Notes under the pieces: generated by a model | The model's input: the letters and a program-made list of their open reading frames with translations, nothing else | What the model was told of the DNA's origin: nothing | The model's database searches: none | NCBI GenBank assembly: GCA_030610225.1 | Contig: JAUWSD010000042.1 | Location: forward strand, 1-8,503 | Source of the DNA: Chloroflexota bacterium | Lineage (GTDB): Bacteria > Chloroflexota > Anaerolineae > Anaerolineales > UBA11579 | Reading direction: 5' to 3' | DNA: 8,503 nucleotides | Shown: in pieces, positions 1-6,214 of the stretch | How the letters are laid out: each line of letters begins with the position of its first letter | Position numbering within the stretch: the stretch's first letter is position 1 | Made by a program: the position numbers and the translations under genes

Positions 1-1299
1 GCTGATCTTGGAGAAAATGAGCATCTGAAAGCGGCAATAGATAAAGGATGCAGGGTTGTCAATCGTTGGGGTGAGAATGGCTTAAATGAACTTCAGAATC
101 AAATCGAGGATACAGATGTAATCATTGACGGTTTGCTGGGAACTGGTTTTAAACTGCCGATGAGAGGGCAGTTTAAAACGATATTGGATGCAGTTGGGAT
201 AAAAATCTCTATGATGGATGATCCACCAAAGGTCGTTGCTGTAGATTGTCCATCAGGGTTGGAATGTGATACGGGAATGGTCTCGAAACATACAATTAAA
301 GCTGACTTGACAGTCTGCATGGCTGCGTATAAACAGGGCATGCTGAAATTCCCTGCATATGAAAATCTTGGAAGTGTTGATGTTGTTGATATTGGACTGC
401 CAGAGGATTTAGAGGATTGGTTAAATATAAAAAGGCATGTGCCTGTAATTGGAGATATTAAGAAAGTAATACCATCCAGACCTGAAAATTCACATAAAGG
501 TACATTCGGGACACTCATGATCGCCGCGGGGTCTGTCAGCTATACCGGGGCTGCCTGGCTGGCTGGAAATGCTGCCTATCGAAGCGGAGTTGGGATGGTT
601 ACTCTTGCGGTCCCGGAATCAATTTACCCGATCCTGGCAAAAGAATTTCCGGAAGCTACATGGATACCTTTACCGGAAGAAGAAGGATCAATCTCAGAGA
701 AGGGCGCAGATCTGCTGCTGAAGCAATTAGGTAGATCGTCAGCGATATTGATCGGGCCTGGCTTTGGCACCTCGGGGAGCAGTGGAGAATTCGTTAAGAA
801 CATCATTTCGGCTATTGATTCAATTCCAATGATAGTGGATGCAGATGGCTTGAGATTGTTGTGCAGGATCAAAGATTGGCATAAATTACTTCGTAAAAAC
901 TCCGTATTAACACCTCATCCGGGAGAGATGTCTGAGCTGACTGGATTGTCAATTGATGAAATTCAGGCAAACAGAGTGGAGATCGCTGAAAAATTCGCAA
1001 AACAATGGGGAAATGTTGTAGTTTTAAAAGGAGCATTAACAGTGGTTGCTTCACCTTCAAGTGAAACTATGATAATGCCATTTGCATCATCAGCATTGGC
1101 AACCGCTGGGACAGGTGATGTGCTTGCTGGCTTGATCGCCGGTTTTGCGGCACAGGGGATGAAGCCATTCGAGGCTGCTTATCTTGGAGTGGGGATACAT
1201 GCGCAAGCTGGGATTAATGCAGCAAAGAAGGCTGGTAGCCCAGCAGGTGTAATGGCGGGGGATTTAATTCCTCAAATACCGGGATTATTAAATAAATAG
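1..1299 (+). CDS. nnr: Bifunctional NAD(P)H-hydrate epimerase / ADP-dependent NAD(P)HX dehydratase, 5' end outside window
   Basis: The frame is open from base 1 to the TAG at 1297-1299, giving 432 visible residues; E. coli Nnr has about 515, so roughly the first 80-100 are missing. The enzyme repairs hydrated, inactive NADH and NADPH: the N-terminal YjeF_N domain epimerises R- and S-NAD(P)HX, and the C-terminal ribokinase-like domain dehydrates S-NAD(P)HX using ADP. Visible residues about 40-50 carry IIDGLLGTGF and 80-88 carry AVDCPSGLE, both typical of YjeF_N. The C-terminal domain shows KGTFGTLMIAAGS near 165, IGPGFGTS near 250, LTPHPGEMSELTG near 305 and the strong ATAGTGDVLAG signature near 368. 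The ATG at 133 is internal and not the true start, because homology begins upstream. The gene converges on the minus-strand series and ends in a hairpin terminator. Identification is firm; the start is simply outside the window. Confidence 0.96.
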   Translation, partial: ADLGENEHLKAAIDKGCRVVNRWGENGLNELQNQIEDTDVIIDGLLGTGFKLPMRGQFKTILDAVGIKISMMDDPPKVVAVDCPSGLECDTGMVSKHTIKADLTVCMAAYKQGMLKFPAYENLGSVDVVDIGLPEDLEDWLNIKRHVPVIGDIKKVIPSRPENSHKGTFGTLMIAAGSVSYTGAAWLAGNAAYRSGVGMVTLAVPESIYPILAKEFPEATWIPLPEEEGSISEKGADLLLKQLGRSSAILIGPGFGTSGSSGEFVKNIISAIDSIPMIVDADGLRLLCRIKDWHKLLRKNSVLTPHPGEMSELTGLSIDEIQANRVEIAEKFAKQWGNVVVLKGALTVVASPSSETMIMPFASSALATAGTGDVLAGLIAGFAAQGMKPFEAAYLGVGIHAQAGINAAKKAGSPAGVMAGDLIPQIPGLLNK

Positions 1300-1330
1300 A
1301 CTGCAGATTGATATGCAGTCTATTTTTATA
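1294..1330 (+). terminator. Rho-independent terminator of nnr, possibly bidirectional
   Basis: A perfect 12-bp stem (1294-1305 with 1314-1325, core AATAGACTGCA/TGCAGTCTATT) encloses an 8-nt loop and runs into TTTTT at 1323-1327. The left arm overlaps the nnr stop codon. Read on the minus strand, the same stem is followed by TTTATTTAATAA, so it could also stop transcripts from the convergent gene ending at 1349. No other terminator is visible between the two genes. Confidence 0.85.
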
Positions 1331-1348
1331 TTCGATTGATCAAAAAAT

Positions 1349-1726
1349 CTACTCAGACTTTGTGCTTTTTGATTTTTTCTCAGTCTTAGGTGCGGATTTC
1401 TTTTTGGTTGCTGCTTTCTTAGGCTCAAGCGCATCAGTTATCTTGGTTTTCTGTTCTTCCAGAATTACCTGACCTTTTTGCTTCAATTCCTGTGACTTAT
1501 CTTTAGCAACCTGTGAATATTCAGCGGCTTTTTCTTTTACTACTGTAGTTGCATCTTCAAGTGAGGTTACTGTTTTATCTTTAATCTCAATACTCTTATC
1601 CTTGATCTGTGCTCTGGTTTCTTCACCAGATTGAGGAGCCATTAATAAGGCTACTACTGCACCAACAAGCCCACCAAATACAAATCCTGCTAAAAAGCTT
1701 CCAAATCCACTATCTCTTTCAGACAT
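1349..1726 (-). CDS. YtxH-like small membrane protein with lysine-rich tail
   Basis: A 125-residue protein. Residues about 7-30 form one hydrophobic, glycine-rich segment (FLAGFVFGGLVGAVVALLMAP) followed by SGEETRAQI, the pattern of the YtxH/GvpP-type domain (glycine-zipper helix, then AP-x-SGxExR). Residues about 38-98 are a charged, alanine- and lysine-rich amphipathic stretch with loose 11-residue periodicity (IKDKSIEIKDK, VKEKAAEYSQVAKDKSQELKQK), resembling LEA-like or apolipoprotein-like helices. The last 25 or so residues are almost all K, S, T, A and E. An AAGGAG site lies 6 nt before the ATG. It starts 20 nt after the stop of the two-helix membrane protein, so the two are probably co-transcribed. 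Family knowledge: YtxH proteins are small, often stress-linked and of unknown biochemical function. Role here: a membrane-anchored helical protein; substrate or partner unknown. Confidence 0.8.
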   Translation of the reverse strand: MSERDSGFGSFLAGFVFGGLVGAVVALLMAPQSGEETRAQIKDKSIEIKDKTVTSLEDATTVVKEKAAEYSQVAKDKSQELKQKGQVILEEQKTKITDALEPKKAATKKKSAPKTEKKSKSTKSE

Positions 1727-1746
1727 AATATGCTCCTTGAATACTG

Positions 1747-2157
1747 CTAATCTTTAGTAAAAATTCTTAATATTCTTTTGATTCCTGCACCATAACTGTT
1801 CATTTTGATAACAGGCTCAACAACCTGATCGCTCATGAAAGCTGCTGTACCACGGACTGTATTCATGGTTTCATTTGCAGCATCAAGCACAGGTTTGATC
1901 TCATTCTTCAGCAAGTTTGCCAATTTTGAGATCTGGATTATCAGTACCACAGATGATACCCCGATAAGGAGTAATTCTGCGCCTAATATTATTATCATAA
2001 TATTCTTGATCAATTCTGTTCTAGGTCCGTCCTGCAGGAGGTACCAAATTGAGAAAATAAGACCTGCGATCAGGATCAGAACAAGAAAAACAAGTCCAAA
2101 TATTATTTTTTTCTGTTGTTTTTCTGATGATCGATCTAATTGTGATGGGTTATCCAT
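1747..2157 (-). CDS. Two-helix membrane protein of unknown function (DUF948-like layout)
   Basis: Unrecognised gene coding for 136 residues. The first 17 or so residues are polar, followed by two hydrophobic segments at about 18-41 (IIFGLVFLVLILIAGLIFSIW) and 50-77 (IMIIILGAELLLIGVSSVVLII). After these comes a soluble helical tail containing LKNEIKPVLDAANETMNTVRG. A membrane anchor followed by a helical tail with repeated small or aliphatic residues recalls DUF948-type proteins, which often neighbour YtxH proteins; this is only a resemblance. I chose the ATG at 2157 over an in-frame TTG at 2166, because the TTG directly abuts the -10 box TATAAT (2167-2172) and could not be in the transcript. 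No Shine-Dalgarno is visible, so the message is probably leaderless. It is followed by the YtxH-like gene after 20 nt. Confidence 0.75.
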   Translation of the reverse strand: MDNPSQLDRSSEKQQKKIIFGLVFLVLILIAGLIFSIWYLLQDGPRTELIKNIMIIILGAELLLIGVSSVVLIIQISKLANLLKNEIKPVLDAANETMNTVRGTAAFMSDQVVEPVIKMNSYGAGIKRILRIFTKD

Positions 2158-2166
2158 AATATTCAA

Positions 2167-2193
2167 ATTATAGCATACTCATAATACTGTCAG
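2167..2193 (-). promoter_or_regulatory. Extended -10 promoter for the membrane protein pair
   Basis: Read on the minus strand, TGC-TATAAT covers 2175-2167, an extended -10 with the full consensus hexamer. A -35-like CTGACA lies at 2193-2188 with a short 15-nt spacer. The ATG at 2157 comes 9 nt after the -10, so transcription should begin at or within 1-2 nt of the start codon. The promoter lies just downstream of the nusB stop (2211) and separates the membrane pair from the fabG-asp23-nusB unit. Confidence 0.7.
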
Positions 2194-2210
2194 AGTCAAA
2201 CCTCAAATTG

Positions 2211-2654
2211 TTAAATGGGGCTGATTCTCATATTGATAGTAGTCTTGATTTCATTTTCCTTGCTAGCCAGGCTTCCGAGCACTCCGTTGATGAATCTGGG
2301 GGAGCTATCTGAGCCATATTCTTTGGCAAGCTCGATAGATTCATTGATCGCGACTTTTAATGGTGTTTCACAAAAAATAGCAAATTCCCATAAAGCTATG
2401 CGGATGAGGTTCTTGTCAATCGAAGAAATTTGGTCAACAGGCCATTCTGGAGCATGTTCCTCAATGATCTCATCCAGCGTATCACGAATTGGATAGATCT
2501 CTGATACGATCCTTTGAGAAAAATCTTTCAACTCTTCGCTTAAATTGGATGTTGAAAGAGATGTACTGATCACATCGCCAACTTTGTGATTGGTCATATC
2601 CAGTTCATATAAGGCCTGCATAGCTAGACCTCGTGCTTTTGTCCGTGATTTCAT
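2211..2654 (-). CDS. nusB: Transcription antitermination protein NusB
   Basis: A 147-residue all-helical protein of normal length for the family. The start is typical (KSRTKARGLAMQALYELDM), and the second half has the conserved WPVDQISSIDKNLIRIALWEF, then the TPLKVAINESIELAKEYGS and SPRFINGVLGSLA signatures. NusB binds boxA RNA with NusE (S10) in the rRNA antitermination complex. The ATG follows the TAA of the upstream Asp23-like gene with no spacer (TAAATG), so the two are almost certainly translationally coupled. The last residues (TTINMRISPI) lie beyond the conserved domain and look unstructured. Pairing of an Asp23-family gene (yqhY in Bacillus) with nusB is a familiar arrangement in Firmicutes. 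Confidence 0.95.
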   Translation of the reverse strand: MKSRTKARGLAMQALYELDMTNHKVGDVISTSLSTSNLSEELKDFSQRIVSEIYPIRDTLDEIIEEHAPEWPVDQISSIDKNLIRIALWEFAIFCETPLKVAINESIELAKEYGSDSSPRFINGVLGSLASKENEIKTTINMRISPI

Positions 2655-3005
2655 TTATTCTTCTGTCTGGTAGTTAATATCTTCGATATGGATCTTAATT
2701 TCTCCCACATCCAAGCCTACCATTTCTTTTACCGCTCTGGCGACATCATCCTGTATCTTCCTGCTTACGTGGCGGACATTGACATCGTTTTCTAGGACTA
2801 CGTGCAAATCGATGAATACAACTTGGTCTTCGATCAGGACACGAACTCCGCTGCTTTTATTTCCTTTTTGAAATAAGTTGGTCACACTTGAAGTGGTGCA
2901 CATGTGGCTGACGCCTTCGATACCTAGAGTTGTCAATCGAGCAATGCTCAATATAACATCTGGTGCAACCGTTGTCATACCTTGTGATCTTTTTTCTTCT
3001 GCCAT
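2655..3005 (-). CDS. Asp23/Gls24 family protein (DUF322), YqhY-like
   Basis: A 116-residue protein fitting the Asp23/Gls24 family: VAPDVILSIARLTTLGIEGV in the first third, then GVRVLIEDQVVFIDLHVVLE, a helix containing VRHVSRKIQDDVARAVKEM, and the closing VGEIKIHIEDI strand. It has no signal peptide or membrane segment, so it is probably cytosolic. GGAGG lies 4 nt before the ATG. It starts 11 nt after the fabG stop and its TAA abuts nusB, so fabG-asp23-nusB is one transcription unit. Known: Bacillus subtilis yqhY lies in accB-accC-yqhY, and its loss disturbs control of fatty acid synthesis; other members (Asp23, AmaP-linked Gls24) are envelope-stress proteins. Placement after fabD-fabG favours a YqhY-like role here, which is inference. 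Confidence 0.88.
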   Translation of the reverse strand: MAEEKRSQGMTTVAPDVILSIARLTTLGIEGVSHMCTTSSVTNLFQKGNKSSGVRVLIEDQVVFIDLHVVLENDVNVRHVSRKIQDDVARAVKEMVGLDVGEIKIHIEDINYQTEE

Positions 3006-3016
3006 TATTCCTCCAG

Positions 3017-3769
3017 CTATGCCATAGCCATTCCACCGTCAACTGCTAATGTCTGACCGGTGATATATTCTGCTTCATCTGATATTAGGAAGGCAACCGC
3101 ATATGCGATATCTTCAGGAACACCTTTCCTTCCTAATGGAATTATACTTTCAAGGTATTCACGAGCGCTATCCGGAACTCCTTCCCAAATATCTGTTTCA
3201 ACATATCCTGCAGCAACTGCATTTACAGTGATATTTCTGCCAGCCACTTCTCGAGCCAGTGCTTTTGTGAAGCCAATCTGGGCTGCTTTGGATGCTGAGT
3301 AGTTGGTCTGTCCCGCGTTACCGATCTGACCTGATACAGAGCTGATATTGATTATTCTTCCGTATCTCTTTCTCATCATTGACCTGACAGCGGCTTTAGA
3401 GCAATTGAATGTGCCTTTCATGTTGATCGCGAAGACATCATCATAATCCTTCTCAGACATTAACATGATCAGGTTGTCTCTGGTGATACCGGCATTGTTA
3501 ATCAGAATATCGATCTTGCCAAATTCATCCACGGCTGTTTTGATCAGATTTACTGCCTGGTCATAGATCGATACATCTGCCTGGACAGCAAGTGCTGAGC
3601 CGCCATTTGACTTAATCTTTGAAACGACTGCTTCTGCAGCATCTGACGAATACACATAGTTAACTATAACACTGGCACCTCTGTTTGCCAGTTCCAGCGC
3701 GATCGCTTTACCGATACCGCGGGATGCACCAGTAACTACAGCTATCCTGTTTTCTAGTGATAAGGTCAT
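3017..3769 (-). CDS. fabG: 3-oxoacyl-[acyl-carrier-protein] reductase FabG
   Basis: A 250-residue short-chain dehydrogenase that reduces 3-ketoacyl-ACP with NADPH in fatty acid elongation. The cofactor motif TGASRGIG is at 13-20 and NNAG at 91-94. The catalytic tetrad reads N116, S144, Y157 and K161, with the correct S-x12-Y-x3-K spacing. The end, YITGQTLAVDGGMAMA, is the FabG-type C-terminus rather than that of a general SDR. The usual APG of the NAVAPGFIETD region is AAG here (NAVAAGYVETD), a mild variation. The ATG at 3769 has GAGGAG 5 nt upstream. An extended -10 box sits 16 nt before the start, so fabG can be transcribed separately from fabD. It is followed by the Asp23-like gene after 11 nt. 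No acpP or fabF follows, unlike the common fabD-fabG-acpP-fabF cluster. Confidence 0.94.
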   Translation of the reverse strand: MTLSLENRIAVVTGASRGIGKAIALELANRGASVIVNYVYSSDAAEAVVSKIKSNGGSALAVQADVSIYDQAVNLIKTAVDEFGKIDILINNAGITRDNLIMLMSEKDYDDVFAINMKGTFNCSKAAVRSMMRKRYGRIINISSVSGQIGNAGQTNYSASKAAQIGFTKALAREVAGRNITVNAVAAGYVETDIWEGVPDSAREYLESIIPLGRKGVPEDIAYAVAFLISDEAEYITGQTLAVDGGMAMA

Positions 3770-3785
3770 TGTTGCTCCTCTGGGA

Positions 3786-3794
3786 ATTATACCA
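3786..3794 (-). promoter_or_regulatory. Extended -10 promoter for fabG
   Basis: On the minus strand, TGG-TATAAT spans 3794-3786. The expected start point, 7 nt further on, is the A at 3779, leaving a leader of about 10 nt (AGGAGCAACA) that carries little beyond the Shine-Dalgarno. No good -35 box is visible at 16-18 nt. An imperfect inverted repeat (CCA-ATGA...TCAT-TGG arms around a T run) just upstream overlaps the TGG and might be a regulator site; this is speculative. Confidence 0.6.
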
Positions 3795-3823
3795 ATGAAA
3801 AAATCATATGGTAGTTTGGGAAT

Positions 3824-4765
3824 TTAATTACTTGAGCTAAGAACATCCAGGTCTTCTGGATTGCCGACTGGATATGTTCGTGCTTCCCTGTCAATTCTCT
3901 TTTGAAGTCCGCTGAGAACTTTCCCTGTGCCGATCTCAAAATATGTTTCTATCTGGTTTGAACTCAGATATGAGATCGTTTCAGTCCACCTGACACGGGA
4001 TGTCAGTTGATCCCTAAGCTCATTTTTAATATCTTCCATAGAAGAAAGTGGTTTTGCTGTGACATTTCCGATGACCGGAATTTTAGGAGCAGACATAGGA
4101 GAAGCAGCTACTACTTTGGAGAATTCTGTTTGGGCATCTTCCATTAATTTTGAATGCGCTGCGATGCTGACTGCTAATTTCATTGCTCTTTTAGCACCCT
4201 GGTTCTTAGCACTCTCAACTATTTCTTCGATTCCGGCATTTGTTCCAGATACAACAACTTGCCCAGGGCAATTGTCATTTGCTAACTCAACATAGCTGCT
4301 GGTTTCTTTGCAGAGGGTCTCGACTTCTTCAACACTCAATCCCAGGATGGCAGCCATGCCCCCAGGAGATTTTATCCCGGCTTCTTTCATCAGTTCCCCA
4401 CGACGCTGTACCAGCTTCAGGCCATCTTCGAAGCTGAAAACATTGAAAGCTGTAAGCGCGCTGAGCTGGCCAAGAGAATGACCGGCAGCATATTCAGGTG
4501 ATAGATCAGTGAATTCCTGCTGAAGAACACGCATGACAGCCAGTGAGTGAACGAATAAGGCAGGCTGGGTGTAGTATGTGTCGTTTAGTTTGCCATCAGG
4601 GTCATTCCATGAGATATCGCTGAGAGAATAACCAAGAATTTCATCAGCTTGCAGATAAGTCTCTTTGGCAATCGAATATTTTTCTGAGAGTGTTTTTCCC
4701 ATCCCCACTTTTTGGGAGCCCTGCCCAGGGAACACAAATGCGGTTTGTGAATTATTTATTTTCAT
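3824..4765 (-). CDS. fabD: Malonyl-CoA:ACP transacylase FabD
   Basis: A 313-residue enzyme that moves malonyl from CoA to acyl carrier protein, committing it to fatty acid synthesis. Near the N-terminus is FVFPGQGSQKVGMG, with GQGSQ at about 14-18 as in E. coli FabD. The nucleophile Ser97 sits in GHSLGQ, Arg122 in RRGELM holds the malonyl carboxylate, NCPGQVVVSG lies near 165-174, and catalytic His204 is in SIAAHSKLMED. I chose the ATG at 4765, which has AAGGGG just upstream and brings the GQGSQ motif to its usual distance. An in-frame GTG at 4780 has no Shine-Dalgarno and abuts the hairpin after rpmF. FabD follows rpmF with no promoter of its own visible, so it probably depends on the rpmF promoter and on read-through of that hairpin. 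fabG follows after 54 nt. Confidence 0.95.
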   Translation of the reverse strand: MKINNSQTAFVFPGQGSQKVGMGKTLSEKYSIAKETYLQADEILGYSLSDISWNDPDGKLNDTYYTQPALFVHSLAVMRVLQQEFTDLSPEYAAGHSLGQLSALTAFNVFSFEDGLKLVQRRGELMKEAGIKSPGGMAAILGLSVEEVETLCKETSSYVELANDNCPGQVVVSGTNAGIEEIVESAKNQGAKRAMKLAVSIAAHSKLMEDAQTEFSKVVAASPMSAPKIPVIGNVTAKPLSSMEDIKNELRDQLTSRVRWTETISYLSSNQIETYFEIGTGKVLSGLQKRIDREARTYPVGNPEDLDVLSSSN

Positions 4766-4781
4766 ATTCCCCTTAAACACA

Positions 4782-4810
4782 CAACGGGCCGATATGGTTA
4801 CGGCCCGTTG
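4782..4810 (-). terminator. G+C-rich hairpin between rpmF and fabD without a U tract
   Basis: A perfect 10-bp stem, CAACGGGCCG/CGGCCCGTTG, encloses a 9-nt loop (4792-4800) and starts 2 nt after the rpmF stop. On the minus strand it is followed by TGTGTTTAAGGGG, which has no T run and is the fabD ribosome-binding region. It is therefore not a classical intrinsic terminator. It may act as a partial terminator, an RNA stability element or a processing site that lets rpmF be expressed above fabD. Confidence 0.55.
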
Positions 4811-4812
4811 GA

Positions 4813-4998
4813 TTAGTCTCGATTTACGTCGATCACTTCACGGCCTTTGTAGTGGCCGCAGTGTGGACATGCGTGGTGCGGTAATCGCATTTCGTTGCAG
4901 TTTGAGCACTGAACGTATTTGCGGGGTGTGAGAGCATCATGTGCTCTGCGGCGGTCACGGCGTCCCTTTGATATTTTTCTCTTTGGTAATGGTGTCAT
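4813..4998 (-). CDS. rpmF: Large ribosomal subunit protein bL32
   Basis: A 61-residue basic protein of normal L32 length. It starts MTPLPKRKISKGRRDRRRAH, the usual L32 N-terminus, and has a four-cysteine zinc ribbon with C31-x2-C34 (CSNC) and C44-x2-C47 (CPHC). The frame stays open further upstream to 5091, but the ATG at 4998 has TTAGGAG 7 nt before it and matches family starts; the extra N-terminal stretch would lie over the promoter and leader. It has its own near-perfect housekeeping promoter. The rpmF-fatty-acid-gene neighbourhood is a known theme (rpmF-plsX-fab in E. coli) and may tie ribosome output to membrane synthesis. Confidence 0.96.
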   Translation of the reverse strand: MTPLPKRKISKGRRDRRRAHDALTPRKYVQCSNCNEMRLPHHACPHCGHYKGREVIDVNRD

Positions 4999-5033
4999 TC
5001 TAAAACTCCTAACTTTTCTTATACATAGAAACA

Positions 5034-5050
5034 CCCACCTAAAAGGTAGG
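5034..5050 (-). other. Hairpin at the 5' end of the rpmF leader RNA
   Basis: On the minus strand CCTACCT-TTT-AGGTGGG can form 7 base pairs (one G-U) with a 3-nt loop, starting 2-3 nt after the predicted transcription start near 5052. About 35 nt of leader follow before the rpmF ATG. A stem at the extreme 5' end often protects mRNA from decay; a protein-binding role is also possible. Confidence 0.45.
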
Positions 5051-5058
5051 CGGATGAA

Positions 5059-5087
5059 ATTATATAGGTTTGTTAAATAATTGTCAA
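5059..5087 (-). promoter_or_regulatory. Consensus sigma-70-type promoter for rpmF-fabD
   Basis: On the minus strand TTGACA (5087-5082), a 17-nt spacer (5081-5065) and TATAAT (5064-5059) match the housekeeping consensus at all 12 positions. The start point should be near 5052, giving a leader of about 54 nt. It begins 7 nt after the prfB stop, so rpmF-fabD is uncoupled from ftsY-prfB. Confidence 0.92.
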
Positions 5088-5094
5088 GCAAAGA

Positions 5095-6187
5095 TTAGAC
5101 ATGAAATCTGATATTTGAGCGTAAATACGCTTCAATAAACCCATCAAGATCCCCGTCCAATACTGAATTTGCATTACCGACCTCAAAATTTGTCCGGTGA
5201 TCTTTGACCATCTGATAGGGATGCAGGACATAGGACCTGATCTGGCTGCCCCATTCAGCTTTTTGATATTCACCGCGCAGTTTTGCCAGCTCTTCCATTT
5301 CTTCTTTTAGTTTGATCTCCAATAGACGGGCTTTGATAACTTTAAGCGCATTATCCTTGTTTTGGGTTTGGGAGCGTTCATTTTGGCATGAAGCAACAAT
5401 TCCAGATGGGATGTGGGTGATACGCACTGCTGTGTCGTTCTTCTGAACGTTCTGCCCGCCAGCTCCACCAGCCCTAAAGGTCTCGATCTTCAGTTCTTTT
5501 TCGCTAACCTCAATATCTGAATCAGCCTCAACCTGGGGAAGGACTTCTACCTGCGAGAAGGATGTGTGGCGACGGTTATTGGAGTCGAAGGGAGATAATC
5601 TCACAAGGCGGTGAACGCCTTTCTCGGCATGAAGATACCCGTAAGCATATAGCCCATCTATGGAGATCGTCACGCTTTTTACGCCTGCTTCATCTCCTTC
5701 GTTGATATCCATTATCTGAACAGAGTAATTGTGCTTCTCTGCCCAGCGAAGATACATACGCTGCAGCATCGCTGTCCAGTCCTGTGAATCTGTTCCGCCT
5801 GCACCGGCATTGATAGTCAGGAGTGCATTCCCGCGGTCATATTTACCGGATAGCAGGGTGGTAAGCTCTTTTTGGGAAACGAGAATTTCTATCTCTTTGA
5901 TCTCCTGTTCAAGATCAGCTTCCATGCTTTCATCTTTCAGTTCTGTTAATTCGAGAGTGTCTTTTACGCGGGATTCGAGTTTTTTCCAGCCTGCGATCTC
6001 TGAGCGCAGATCAGATATATTTTTCATTAGTTTTTGTGCTGATTTGGGGTCATTCCAGAGGTCTGGGGATTCAGCCTGCTTTTCAAGTTTAGCTAGATTT
6101 ATTTCCTGTTCTGGCAGGTCAAAGACGCTCCAGTAGAGCTTGGATTTTGTCTTCACATAATTGAATTCTATTTACTAATTCCTGCAT
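5095..6187 (-). CDS. prfB: Peptide chain release factor 2, expressed by programmed +1 frameshift
   Basis: RF2 recognises UGA and UAA stop codons and triggers peptide release. Translation starts at the ATG at 6187-6185 and reads 22 codons ending ...LLERL (CTT at 6124-6122). It then meets an in-frame TGA (6121-6119). Skipping the T at 6121 continues into GAC at 6120-6118 (DLPEQEINLAKLEKQ) to the stop at 5095, for 363 residues, against 365 in E. coli. The stop-recognition tripeptide SPF is at about 198-200 and the catalytic GGQ at about 243-245 (RAGGAGGQNVQKNDTAVRI). QIRSYVLHPYQMVKDHRT near the end is also RF2-typical. A frame from a GTG at 6156 exists, but its first 12 residues (MKTKSKLYWSVF) are the out-of-frame reading of the true N-terminus. 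prfB starts 27 nt after ftsY and is probably in its operon. Low RF2 favours frameshifting, so expression is autoregulated. Confidence 0.96.
6118..6131 (-). promoter_or_regulatory. RF2 programmed +1 frameshift signal
   Basis: The minus strand reads GGAG-CGT-CTT-TGA-C: a Shine-Dalgarno-like GGAG (6131-6128), a 3-nt gap, the slippery CTT, the in-frame TGA and a following C. This matches the known prfB element (E. coli AGGGGG-UAU-CUU-UGA-C), including the 3-nt spacing and the weak UGA-C stop context. Confidence 0.95.
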
Positions 6188-6214
6188 TTCATCACTCTTG
6201 TTAATTGTAATCGT

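Noticed and set aside
133..1299. nnr as a 388-residue gene starting at the ATG at 133
   Set aside because: The frame is open to base 1 and recognisable YjeF_N sequence (IIDGLLGTGF) spans the ATG, so it is internal.
1835..2173. 112-residue + strand ORF opposite the membrane protein
   Set aside because: The opposite strand carries two clean membrane helices, a promoter and operon context; this ORF is a shadow.
4766..4780. GTG start for fabD at 4780
   Set aside because: It has no Shine-Dalgarno and abuts the hairpin after rpmF; the ATG at 4765 has AAGGGG before it.
4813..5091. A 92-residue extended L32
   Set aside because: The extension lies over the promoter and leader, and the 61-residue form has a good Shine-Dalgarno and the family N-terminus.
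5095..6156. prfB starting at the GTG at 6156
   Set aside because: Residues 1-12 are the +1 reading of the true first frame, and the canonical frameshift signal lies inside them.
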